DNA from: Sphingobacterium endophyticum
Lineage (GTDB): Bacteria > Bacteroidota > Bacteroidia > Sphingobacteriales > Sphingobacteriaceae
Assembly: GCF_009733535.1 (NCBI RefSeq)
Contig: NZ_ML771899.1
Span: 569,834-633,833 of the forward strand
DNA: 64,000 bases
Reading direction: 5' to 3'
In this document: in pieces, positions 17,049-24,598 of the stretch
Layout: every line of letters begins with the position of its first letter
Numbering within the stretch: the stretch's first letter is position 1
Program-made: the position numbers and the translations under genes
The notes under the pieces: model-generated
Seen by the model: only the letters and a program-made list of their open reading frames with translations
What the model was told of the DNA's origin: nothing
Databases searched by the model: none

Positions 17049-17591
17049 ATGAAGAATATTTTTATCGACGATCTGGAATTTGAGTTGATGATTGATTACG
17101 AGCAGATTCAAAAGAGAATCCGTTTGATAGGGATCGATATCAATTTGAAATATGAAGATAAGCATCCAGTTTTTGTGGGCGTATTGAATGGATGTTTTAT
17201 GTTTATGGCGGATTTGATGAAACAAGTTCATATTCCTTGTGAGATGTCGTTCGTTAAACTGGCTTCATATTCTGGAACGGACCAGGGAGATATTCATGAA
17301 TTAATTGGTGTGGGGATGTCTCTGGAGGGGAGGCATGTTGTCATTGTTGAGGATGTGGTAGATTCAGGTAGATCCTTAGTTCATACGATTGAGGCATTGG
17401 AAAGATTAGGAGTTGCCAGTATTTCGGTAGCGACGTTATTATTAAAACCTGAATGTCTGTTGTATTCATTTGATAACATCATGTATGTAGGTTTTGAAAT
17501 TGAGAAAGAATTTGTAGTAGGTTACGGTTTGGACTATAACGGGCAATGCCGTAACCTACAAAATATCTATAAAAATATTCCAAGAACGTAA
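17049..17591 (+). CDS. hpt: Hypoxanthine phosphoribosyltransferase
   Basis: A 180-residue purine-salvage enzyme that converts hypoxanthine or guanine and PRPP to IMP or GMP. The PRPP-binding motif HVVIVEDVVDSGRSL (about residues 96-110) carries the acidic pair, and the flexible loop SFVKLASYSGT and the C-terminal FVVGYGLDYNGQCRNL, which stacks on the base, are intact. It starts 3 bp after the transglycosylase gene and is probably co-transcribed with it. It converges on tag, with 1 bp between the two stop codons and no obvious terminator hairpin. Confidence 0.95.
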   Translation: MKNIFIDDLEFELMIDYEQIQKRIRLIGIDINLKYEDKHPVFVGVLNGCFMFMADLMKQVHIPCEMSFVKLASYSGTDQGDIHELIGVGMSLEGRHVVIVEDVVDSGRSLVHTIEALERLGVASISVATLLLKPECLLYSFDNIMYVGFEIEKEFVVGYGLDYNGQCRNLQNIYKNIPRT

Positions 17592-17592
17592 T

Positions 17593-18159
17593 TTACCTAA
17601 AGCTGCAGGTTGTCAAATGGTCGTTTACCATTCCAATTGCCTGCATGTAAGCATAACAGGTTGTTGAACCAAAAAATTTAATTCCTCTTTTTTTTAAATC
17701 TTTGGCGATCATGTCAGAAAGTTCGGTTTTTGCCGGAGCATTTTTAAGATCCTCCAATTGATTGATAATGGGTTTATTTTCGGGTAAGAAACTATAAAGA
17801 TAATTATAAAAACTGCCAAATTGCTTTTGGATTTCCATAAATGCATTGGCGTTATTGATGGTGCTATTTATTTTGAGTCGATTACGAATGATTCCAGGGT
17901 CTTGGAGCAATCTTTCCACATCCTTCTCCGTATATTTAGCGATTTTTTTATAATCGAAATTTGAAAAAGCCTTTTTATAACCTTCTCTTTTTCTTAGGAT
18001 AGTAATCCAACTTAATCCGGCCTGTGCAGATTCCAATATTAAAAATTCGAACAATACCTTATCGTCTGTTACAGGTTTTCCCCATTCCTTATCGTGGTAG
18101 GATTGGTATAATTCATCCATACCACACCAACCACATCTTACAATTTCTTTTTTACTCAT
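17593..18159 (-). CDS. tag: DNA-3-methyladenine glycosylase I
   Basis: A 188-residue base-excision repair enzyme that removes 3-methyladenine. The N-terminal RCGWCGMDELYQSYHDKEWG provides the zinc-snap Cys and His, and the C-terminal GMVNDHLTTCSF provides the matching His and Cys. QAGLSWITILRKREGYKKAF and the glycosylase Glu/Trp pocket residues are typical. Length is standard. It is divergent from the DUF4271 gene. Confidence 0.95.
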   Translation of the reverse strand: MSKKEIVRCGWCGMDELYQSYHDKEWGKPVTDDKVLFEFLILESAQAGLSWITILRKREGYKKAFSNFDYKKIAKYTEKDVERLLQDPGIIRNRLKINSTINNANAFMEIQKQFGSFYNYLYSFLPENKPIINQLEDLKNAPAKTELSDMIAKDLKKRGIKFFGSTTCYAYMQAIGMVNDHLTTCSFR

Positions 18160-18206
18160 TTTTTCAATTTATAAAGCAATTATTTTGTTCTAACTTTACG
18201 GCTTTC

Positions 18207-19181
18207 ATGAAACACTTAAAAGCATTTAATCTTATCCTATTTTTAATATTTAGCAGCATACTTTATGCTCCTAAAGTCATTGGCCAAGGTTTAGTAGTTG
18301 ATTCAACCTTGGTTGCTGATTCATTAGCAAAAAAGGATTCATTAGCTAGACTAGCTGTTTTTGATTCGTTGGACAATGCTCTTAAAAATAGTCAAATAAT
18401 TCTTTTCCCGGATAAAGGAATAAATTATTTGAAAATGGGATTAGATTCTACGGTAAATAAAGGAAGTCATGATCTTTTATATGGATTAGAATCGCATCAT
18501 TTAAACAACAAGGAATCTACTGTCCATATCGGGATTGGAAAGAATTACCGGCCTGCCTGGGTTTTATTAGTTGTTTTTTTGCTTTTTCTTGTATTAGGAG
18601 TTCTTCGGATTGTATTTCCTGTGGAATTAAAGATTATTGTTGATGCCTATTATAAAGAGCGATTATTGCTTCAGGTAAGTAAGGAGGATAATCTAGCGAC
18701 TTCATGGCCATATATCTTTTTATATGCTGTTTTCAGTTTGTCATTAGGTCTATTTGTTGTTGTGATCATGTCAAGTTTTGGCGACAAAAATTATCTTACG
18801 TTTGAAAATTTTTTAAAAAATTCAGGATTTGTAGCGATGTTATTTATTGCTAAAATTTTGATTATCCGTTTTGTTTCCTTCGTCTTCCAATTAGAAAAAA
18901 TAGTAAGGGAATATATTGCAATTCTTTACTTGGTGTATTTTAATAGCATGTTTTTCTTGATGCCATTTCTTTTGGCAGTGGTCTTTATTCCATCCAATTA
19001 TTTCAAATCGATTTCGATTATTTACATCTGTTTAGTAATAATTTTGTTCTCTTACAGGTTCTTAAGAACTGCAATTCACTTGTTTGATCATTTCAAATTT
19101 TCTATTTTTTATTTAATTCTTTATCTTTGCAGTCTCGAATTAGCACCAATTTTGATATTAGTTAGGTCACTAAGCAATTAA
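18207..19181 (+). CDS. DUF4271 family membrane protein
   Basis: A 324-residue protein from the ATG at 18207 that opens a signal-like segment (HLKAFNLILFLIFSSILYA). The same frame is open back to 18024 but that part lies inside tag on the other strand and is rejected. After about 120 soluble residues come roughly six or seven membrane helices. It matches the DUF4271 family of Bacteroidota, whose genes are regularly next to a uroporphyrinogen-III synthase gene as here (10 bp gap). Function is unknown; a role linked to haem synthesis or envelope is only suggested by the pairing. Confidence 0.8.
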   Translation: MKHLKAFNLILFLIFSSILYAPKVIGQGLVVDSTLVADSLAKKDSLARLAVFDSLDNALKNSQIILFPDKGINYLKMGLDSTVNKGSHDLLYGLESHHLNNKESTVHIGIGKNYRPAWVLLVVFLLFLVLGVLRIVFPVELKIIVDAYYKERLLLQVSKEDNLATSWPYIFLYAVFSLSLGLFVVVIMSSFGDKNYLTFENFLKNSGFVAMLFIAKILIIRFVSFVFQLEKIVREYIAILYLVYFNSMFFLMPFLLAVVFIPSNYFKSISIIYICLVIILFSYRFLRTAIHLFDHFKFSIFYLILYLCSLELAPILILVRSLSN

Positions 19182-19191
19182 GAAAGAGTAT

Positions 19192-19959
19192 ATGCAGATT
19201 GATGTAGAAAGATCCAAAAAAGTAAAGAGCATATTAGTTACTTTACCAAAGCCGGAAAACGATAAATCTCCTTATTTCACACTAGCTGAGAAGTATAATT
19301 TAAAATTAGATTTCAGAGGTTTTATTCATGTAGAGGGAGTTTCTGCAAAGGATGTCAGAAAAGAGAAGATTAATTTTGCAGATTATTCTGCAGTGATCTT
19401 TACCAGTAAAAATGCGGTTGACCATTTTTTTAGGGTATGTGAAGAGATGCGTTTTGACGTTTCAGCTGAGCTAAAATATTTCTGTATCTCAGAAACCATT
19501 GCTCTTTATCTTCAGAAATATATTCAATATCGCAAGCGTAAGATTTTCTTTGGAAAGCAAACGGCTAAAGATTTAGAAGATGTTTTGAAGAAACACAACA
19601 AAGAGAAGTTCTTATTTCCATGTTCAGACATGGCTAATGAGGAGACACAAAGATGGTTGCAAGAAAATGGTTACGATTTTACGCCAGCAGTATTGTTTAA
19701 AACAGTGATTTCGGATATCAAGGATCTAAAAGATGTTTTTTACGATATTATAGTTTTCTTCAGTCCTTCAAGTGTTCAATCCTTGTATGAGAACTTTCCT
19801 GATTTCATTCAAAATAACACACGTATTGCTGCATTTGGAGCTACCACACAACAGGCATTGTTGGAACATGGATTAATTTTAGATATTCCAGCACCTACTC
19901 CAGTTGCACCAAGTATGACTATGGCAATTGAGCAATATATTAAGCACGTAAATAAATAA
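19192..19959 (+). CDS. hemD: Uroporphyrinogen-III synthase
   Basis: A 255-residue HemD-like protein, which closes and rearranges hydroxymethylbilane to uroporphyrinogen III in haem synthesis. It has the weakly conserved two-domain HemD pattern: an opening ILVTLPKPEND, YSAVIFTSKNAVDHFFRVC, then DIIVFFSPSSVQSLYENF, TRIAAFGATTQQALLEHGL and a final PTPVAPSMTMAIEQYI. It follows the DUF4271 gene by 10 bp. HemD sequences diverge greatly, so the match rests on these motifs and on context. Confidence 0.88.
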   Translation: MQIDVERSKKVKSILVTLPKPENDKSPYFTLAEKYNLKLDFRGFIHVEGVSAKDVRKEKINFADYSAVIFTSKNAVDHFFRVCEEMRFDVSAELKYFCISETIALYLQKYIQYRKRKIFFGKQTAKDLEDVLKKHNKEKFLFPCSDMANEETQRWLQENGYDFTPAVLFKTVISDIKDLKDVFYDIIVFFSPSSVQSLYENFPDFIQNNTRIAAFGATTQQALLEHGLILDIPAPTPVAPSMTMAIEQYIKHVNK

Positions 19960-19981
19960 GCAATTTATTTTAAGATATAGA

Positions 19982-20018
19982 GGCCGTATCAAAAGATTAA
20001 ATTTTGTTGCGGCTTTTT
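19982..20018 (+). terminator. Terminator after hemD
   Basis: GCCG...CGGC encloses a CAAAA/TTTTG helix, and a run of T follows. The internal loop makes it weaker than others in this window. Confidence 0.6.
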
Positions 20019-20162
20019 AATTATGGTTCAGCCCTAGGATATTTCATTTAAATTTGATATTTATCATTTTTTAATAAATATTAAATCAATAATTTGGTAA
20101 AAAATCGAAGTAAATCTACAGGAGAGTTATCTTGGGTATATTTATTGTAGGAATATTTTTTT

Positions 20163-20170
20163 TATGTTTG
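20163..20170 (+). promoter_or_regulatory. -7 promoter element for JmjC-like gene (TATGTTTG)
   Basis: TATGTTTG matches TAnnTTTG, 24 nt before the GTG start. The nearest TTG boxes are not at ideal spacing. Confidence 0.4.
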
Positions 20171-20194
20171 CATTAACACAAAAATGGGAAGATT

Positions 20195-21067
20195 GTGAAA
20201 TTACAACCTGTTAATAGTATCTCTGGAATAGCTCCTAAAGACTTTATTAGGGACTATCTTAATAAAAGTCAGCCTGTTATTATAAAGGATTTTATCAGTA
20301 AAGATAGTCCTTGTTGGACCAAATGGAGTTATGACTATTTCAAGGAAATAGCGGGTAATGAGCAAATAGATGTTTATGGTAGAGAAGAGGAGTCTCAGAA
20401 TCACGCTGCGAGTCCTCCTGTTGGTCGTATGACCTTTGCTGAGTATTTGGATTTAATCCGTAAAGGCCCTACTGAACTGCGATTATTTTTGTTCAACCTG
20501 ATGAAGCTTAGACCAGAACTTAAGAAGGACGTTGTCTTTAATGATGTTACTGGTGGAAAGGTATTGCAATGGTTGCCCTATATGTTTTTTGGAGGGGAAG
20601 GATCTGCAACACGCAATCACTTCGATATTGATATGTCGCATGTCTTTATTTCTCAGTTCCAAGGGGCAAAGCGTATTTGGTTGTTTCCGAATAACCAGTC
20701 TGATTTGATGTATAAATTGCCATATAACTTTCACAGCATTGCAAATTTGAAGAAAAGCAGTGTTAATGATTATCCTGGTTTAGAGTTCTTAGATGGATAT
20801 GAGGCAGTGATCAATCCGGGTGAAACATTATATATGCCAGCCGGCTGGTGGCACTATATTCAATATGAAACAGAAGGATATTCTATTTCTGTCCGTGCAT
20901 TGGCTAATTCATTAAGTGAGAAACTAAAGGGGGCAAGAAATTTATTTGTGACCCGTCATTTCGATGATACCATGCGTAAAATATTTCAAGAAAAGTGGTT
21001 GGATTATAAAATCAATACCGCAAAGAAAAGAGCTAATAAGGCTATCAAGAAATATAAAAAGCCCTAA
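20195..21067 (+). CDS. Cupin-like/JmjC-domain Fe(II)/2-oxoglutarate oxygenase
   Basis: A 290-residue protein of the cupin_8/JmjC type, like factor-inhibiting-HIF. These enzymes hydroxylate proteins, tRNA-wybutosine or small molecules. The iron triad is visible as HFDID (about residues 148-152) and the later His in PAGWWHYIQYE. QPVIIKDF, W-rich strands and SQFQGAKRIWLFPN also fit. The start is GTG at 20195; an ATG in the same frame is not available. It stands alone between two terminators, so the substrate cannot be inferred. Confidence 0.82.
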   Translation: MKLQPVNSISGIAPKDFIRDYLNKSQPVIIKDFISKDSPCWTKWSYDYFKEIAGNEQIDVYGREEESQNHAASPPVGRMTFAEYLDLIRKGPTELRLFLFNLMKLRPELKKDVVFNDVTGGKVLQWLPYMFFGGEGSATRNHFDIDMSHVFISQFQGAKRIWLFPNNQSDLMYKLPYNFHSIANLKKSSVNDYPGLEFLDGYEAVINPGETLYMPAGWWHYIQYETEGYSISVRALANSLSEKLKGARNLFVTRHFDDTMRKIFQEKWLDYKINTAKKRANKAIKKYKKP

Positions 21068-21085
21068 TAAAAAGTATTAATAAAG

Positions 21086-21118
21086 AAGGGTTCTAGTCAA
21101 ACGATTAGAACCCTTTCT
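21086..21118. terminator. Terminator between JmjC-like and solute-binding protein genes
   Basis: AAGGGTTCTA (21086-21095) pairs with TAGAACCCTT (21106-21115). It lies between convergent genes, so it probably acts for both. Confidence 0.75.
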
Positions 21119-21137
21119 ATTTTAAATAAACAAATTG

Positions 21138-22052
21138 TTATGGTGTTTCAAAGCCATATTTTTTGTAGATCGCTTTAGCCTGATCTGATTTCATGAAATC
21201 AACAAAATCCTTTGCTGCTTTAGCTCTTGGAGCATTTTTCATTTCTGCAATCATATATGTCGCCCTGATGTTTTCGTCCTTAGGGATTTCTACCAGTTCT
21301 ACGGGGTGCTTAAGAATGGATTGATACACTACTTCAGAATACCATACAGGAGCGGCATCGACCTCCTGATATAAAATTTTCATTGGGCTTTCCCTGTGAT
21401 GTATTTTGGTAAGATATGTAGATCCATCAGCGACCTTTTCTTGCATAATCTTTTTTTCCAATGCTTCGCCGCCTAATTTTTTATAAACGGAAACGATTTG
21501 TCGTCCTATACCTTCCCAAGCAGGATTAGGCATTGCTATTTTAACATTAGGTTTCGCTAAATCTTGAACGGACTTTACGGCTTTTGGATTTCCTTTTGGA
21601 ACCATGATGGCCAATTTATTATATGCATATACTTCAGTTCTGGAGAAGTGCTGCTGCATACTATCGATTCTGTTTTTTCCTGCTGCATAAACATCGGGTA
21701 GATGCGTAATCCTCATATTTCCGATAGTTATTGAACCGCCTTCAATCTGTTTAGCTAATATTCCTGGAGGAAGAGTTTCAACAAAAATCCTTTGATAGGC
21801 TGGATGTTGAGCTTTAAAGGCGGCAATTAAGTCATCCATGACCATAAACTGATTTCCGGCAAAGAATACAACGAGCTGAGGATCTACGATGTCTCCAAAA
21901 AGATCCGGGACATTATCGATTCCTGGAACCGTAAAATTAACTGCGGATTCCGGTGGAGTATTCCAAGGTGGATCAAATTGAAATTTATCTTGTGCAAAGG
22001 ATTTATTCATTATAAAAATAACAGCAATAACAATAATTCGTTTCAAATTCAT
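21138..22052 (-). CDS. Exported substrate-binding protein (ModA/tungstate-sulfate-like)
   Basis: A 304-residue periplasmic binding protein with a cleavable signal peptide (about residues 1-20, NKSFA/QD). Residues from VVFFAGNQFMVMDDLIAAF to FVDFMKSDQAKAIYKKYGF follow the type-2 periplasmic binding fold of oxyanion binders. No ABC permease or ATPase is encoded nearby, so it may work as a sensor or stand-alone binder rather than as part of a local transporter. It is last in a run behind a TsdA-like cytochrome and a DsrE protein, which suggests a sulfur oxyanion ligand; this is inference. Confidence 0.72.
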   Translation of the reverse strand: MNLKRIIVIAVIFIMNKSFAQDKFQFDPPWNTPPESAVNFTVPGIDNVPDLFGDIVDPQLVVFFAGNQFMVMDDLIAAFKAQHPAYQRIFVETLPPGILAKQIEGGSITIGNMRITHLPDVYAAGKNRIDSMQQHFSRTEVYAYNKLAIMVPKGNPKAVKSVQDLAKPNVKIAMPNPAWEGIGRQIVSVYKKLGGEALEKKIMQEKVADGSTYLTKIHHRESPMKILYQEVDAAPVWYSEVVYQSILKHPVELVEIPKDENIRATYMIAEMKNAPRAKAAKDFVDFMKSDQAKAIYKKYGFETP

Positions 22053-22080
22053 TCTATACGTATTTAAATTTCCAGTTTGA

Positions 22081-22551
22081 TTAAGGTTTTACAATGACCC
22101 ATCCTTCAGATGCGCGAATGACCAACTCACCGTTGCCACTCGGCACGTAGCCAATGAAATCATAGAGTTGTTCTTTTTTTAAATTTCTTTCCTGTAATGA
22201 ATTTGTGCACTGAGCTACAATTACTCCTTTGTCAATAAGTTCTTTTAGGGCGTCAGCATAGGCTGAATCTTTAAGCATAACTTCGGTTCCGCCTGAGAAA
22301 GTAATTAATTCTACTTCTAATTTTCCTTTTAACCTCGGGTCATTCAAGACATTTTTAATGTTTCGAAAAGCTTTTTTTATAACATCGGGGTTATTACTGT
22401 CCAGTTGGTAAATTGCTTTATAGTGTTTATTGTGGGTATCGGCACCCGTAAATTCAGCGTTGTGAGTTAACTTACTTTGTAGATCGGTAGATTGTGCTTT
22501 CAGTAATGTCCCCATCATGAGAAGACTGCATAATAAAATAATGTTTTTCAT
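22081..22551 (-). CDS. Exported DsrE-family protein
   Basis: A 156-residue protein with a signal peptide (about residues 1-19). The mature part is a DsrE/DsrF-like fold: FRNIKNVLNDPR, KLEVELITFSGG, then a single conserved Cys115 in VIVAQCTNSLQER, and a final GYVPSGNGELVIRASEGW. Cytoplasmic DsrE/TusD proteins carry sulfur on this cysteine; secreted versions are poorly characterised. The gene begins 3 bp after the stop of the dihaem cytochrome gene and is certainly in the same operon. Confidence 0.83.
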   Translation of the reverse strand: MKNIILLCSLLMMGTLLKAQSTDLQSKLTHNAEFTGADTHNKHYKAIYQLDSNNPDVIKKAFRNIKNVLNDPRLKGKLEVELITFSGGTEVMLKDSAYADALKELIDKGVIVAQCTNSLQERNLKKEQLYDFIGYVPSGNGELVIRASEGWVIVKP

Positions 22552-22554
22552 TTA

Positions 22555-23598
22555 TTAAAAATTAAAAGGTCCATATTTATGTTGTTCTTGAGATTTATTA
22601 TCTGCGAAAGGAGGGTAAGGACTGTCCTTTGGTTTTTTACTTAAATCAGGATAGTCATTTTCTTTATTTGCTTTTGTAGGTCTTTCAAAAGAATTGATAT
22701 AGGCCGAAACATCATAGGCTTCTTCATCTGTTAGGATGGGCGCATCAGCAGTTGCTCCTAATGGCATATTTCCTTTGATAAATTTTGCTGCGGTTAACAT
22801 TCTTCCCATTCCTGCGCCATCATTGAATGAATCATTGCCCCATAAAGGAGGATATAGGTATCCTTCTTCCAAGTTTCCTGGTTTTTTAGCTAATCCCAAA
22901 CCGTCTGCTTGGTGACAACTCACACATTGTGTCTTGAATACGGTTTCTCCATTGTGCAAATCAGCTTTCCTTGAAGGAGCTTCTAATTTTACAAAGCCTT
23001 GGCCTTCGATTCGTTCACCTACTTTAACATCTTTACTCAAATGTTTGATATAACTTATGATGGCAACCATTTCCTTGCTTTCGACTGGAAGTTTCTTTCC
23101 ATTCATGCTACGCTCGAAACATCCATTTATTCTTTCTTCCAAAGTGGCAACTTTTCCCTCTCGACCACTAAAAACAGGAAATATAGCACTTAATCCAACA
23201 TATGGAGCAGCATAGGCTTTGGTTCCAGCATTTAAATGACAACTTGCACAGGCAAGATTGTTTCCAGAATAAACTTCGCCTATTTTATTGTTTGGCCCTA
23301 GAAATTTATAAGTTTCCTTGATTAATTTCTCTCCATAGGCCGCCATCTTTCCCTCTTCATTCTCAGGGAATGGAGAGATTTTAAATTCTTCAATATGATT
23401 TAATGAATTTGATGCAGCCTTTGTTTCTGTTTTAGAAACTTGGCTTTCCTTTTTTAAGAAGTCCGTATTAATTCCCAGTGCTTGTAAAACAACTAATATC
23501 AAAATGAAAATAAATATTCCAGCCACAATTTTGGATTGTTTGGCTATTTGATTTACTTCCTTTATCAGTAATTGAGATTGGTTTAAATTGTTTTCCAT
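22555..23598 (-). CDS. TsdA-like dihaem cytochrome c (thiosulfate dehydrogenase family)
   Basis: A 347-residue membrane-anchored cytochrome. One N-terminal helix (about residues 25-41) precedes two haem-binding motifs, CASCH (117-121) and CVSCH (225-229). The first domain has CHLNAGTKAYAAPYVGL, RINGCFERSMNGKKLP with a Cys at 160, and the second a Lys-Gly-Asn-Met (KGNMPLG). These fit TsdA, in which haem 1 has an unusual His/Cys ligation and haem 2 a Lys/Met region, and which joins two thiosulfates to tetrathionate or runs in reverse. The ATG at 23598 is preferred because the upstream in-frame ATG at 23610 lies inside the promoter. Confidence 0.8.
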   Translation of the reverse strand: MENNLNQSQLLIKEVNQIAKQSKIVAGIFIFILILVVLQALGINTDFLKKESQVSKTETKAASNSLNHIEEFKISPFPENEEGKMAAYGEKLIKETYKFLGPNNKIGEVYSGNNLACASCHLNAGTKAYAAPYVGLSAIFPVFSGREGKVATLEERINGCFERSMNGKKLPVESKEMVAIISYIKHLSKDVKVGERIEGQGFVKLEAPSRKADLHNGETVFKTQCVSCHQADGLGLAKKPGNLEEGYLYPPLWGNDSFNDGAGMGRMLTAAKFIKGNMPLGATADAPILTDEEAYDVSAYINSFERPTKANKENDYPDLSKKPKDSPYPPFADNKSQEQHKYGPFNF

Positions 23599-23603
23599 AA
23601 TAG

Positions 23604-23611
23604 CAAACATA
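23604..23611 (-). promoter_or_regulatory. -7 promoter element for TsdA-like gene (TATGTTTG)
   Basis: Minus-strand TATGTTTG matches TAnnTTTG and ends 5 nt before the ATG at 23598. No -33 TTG is seen, as is usual for activator-dependent promoters, and a LysR-type operator lies upstream. Confidence 0.5.
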
Positions 23612-23644
23612 AGCTTGCTTTTGGACTTGCTAAAACGGTAAAAT

Positions 23645-23669
23645 GTTATGGGCTATAACCTAAAGTTAT
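23645..23669 (-). promoter_or_regulatory. Candidate LysR-type operator (GTTAT-ATAAC-GTTAT)
   Basis: Three alternating half-sites, GTTAT (23645-23649), ATAAC (23655-23659) and GTTAT (23665-23669), spaced exactly 10 bp apart, form two overlapping perfect inverted repeats. Each has 5-nt spacers; the promoter-distal one fits the T-N11-A LysR box and is centred about 63 bp before the predicted transcription start. It sits just after the lysR stop codon. Confidence 0.6.
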
Positions 23670-23670
23670 G

Positions 23671-24570
23671 CTAAGATATAAGTGCTTGATTTAGAAATCT
23701 AATAAACTGCTTCGGTAATCCTGAGAGCTCGCCATGTAGATGAACTAAATACAATTCACGATCAATTTCAAATCCATCCACCTCAATTTGTTTTAAGGTT
23801 CCATTCTCTAAATCATTTTGAACTGCATACCGAGAAAGTATTCCGATGCTATTGCTGAAGCGAATATATTGTTTGATGGATTCAGAGCTCGACATCTGAA
23901 CTCGATTGATTAAGTCTTTTGCATTTATTCCATTTTCCTTAAACTTTTGAAAGAGAATGTCATTGGTTCCTGAGCCGGGTTCCCTGAAAATAAATTCTTG
24001 TTTTACTAATTCTTCCAAACATATAGGCGTCTGATTAAATAATGGATGGGATTGACTTGCCACCCAAATTAACTGGTCATCTAATATTTTATTATATTTT
24101 AACGATTGGTCTTCTGCAATTCCTTCAACAAATCCTAATCCTATTTTACGTTCGAACAACCATCGGTCTACTTGTGCTGTGTTTCCAGTAAATAATTTGA
24201 TTTTGACCAAAGGATTTTGTTCAGAAAATTGAGCGATGACTTTTGGTAAAATATATTGAGCGATTGTGGTACTCGCCCCAATAATTAAATTTCCTTGAAT
24301 TTGATTGTTAAGTAACCCTAATTTATAATCAGCCAGTTCATATTCTTGAATAATTACTCTTACTGACTCCATTAAGGTTTTTCCAGCCTCAGTTAATAAT
24401 ATTCTACTTCCATTTCTTAAGAATAATGCTTGACCAATAGTACTTTCTAATTCTTGGATATGCTTAGAAACTGCAGGTTGACTTACATTTAATTCTCTGG
24501 AGGCTTTCGTAAAGCTTAAGTCACGAGCTACGTGATAAAATACTTTTATCCTAAAATTTACTTCTAACAT
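23671..24570 (-). CDS. LysR-family transcriptional regulator
   Basis: A 299-residue LysR-type regulator. The N-terminal winged helix-turn-helix is clear (SFTKASRELNVSQPAVSKHI, residues 19-38), followed by an effector domain with FREPGSGTND near residue 190, reminiscent of the CbbR/CysL/YeiE branch. The start is ATG at 24570; an in-frame extension upstream runs into the AddB-like gene and is rejected. It precedes the TsdA-like gene in the same direction, with a LysR-type operator between, so it most likely activates that operon, perhaps in response to a sulfur compound (inference). Confidence 0.9.
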   Translation of the reverse strand: MLEVNFRIKVFYHVARDLSFTKASRELNVSQPAVSKHIQELESTIGQALFLRNGSRILLTEAGKTLMESVRVIIQEYELADYKLGLLNNQIQGNLIIGASTTIAQYILPKVIAQFSEQNPLVKIKLFTGNTAQVDRWLFERKIGLGFVEGIAEDQSLKYNKILDDQLIWVASQSHPLFNQTPICLEELVKQEFIFREPGSGTNDILFQKFKENGINAKDLINRVQMSSSESIKQYIRFSNSIGILSRYAVQNDLENGTLKQIEVDGFEIDRELYLVHLHGELSGLPKQFIRFLNQALIS

Positions 24571-24598
24571 ATGGTAGTTCAGGTTGAAATGATTTAAT

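Noticed and set aside
18024..18206. N-terminal extension of the DUF4271 protein
   Set aside because: It lies antisense within tag; the signal-like segment starts at the ATG at 18207.
23599..23610. Upstream in-frame ATG for the TsdA-like cytochrome
   Set aside because: It overlaps TATGTTTG, the likely promoter; the ATG at 23598 is better placed.
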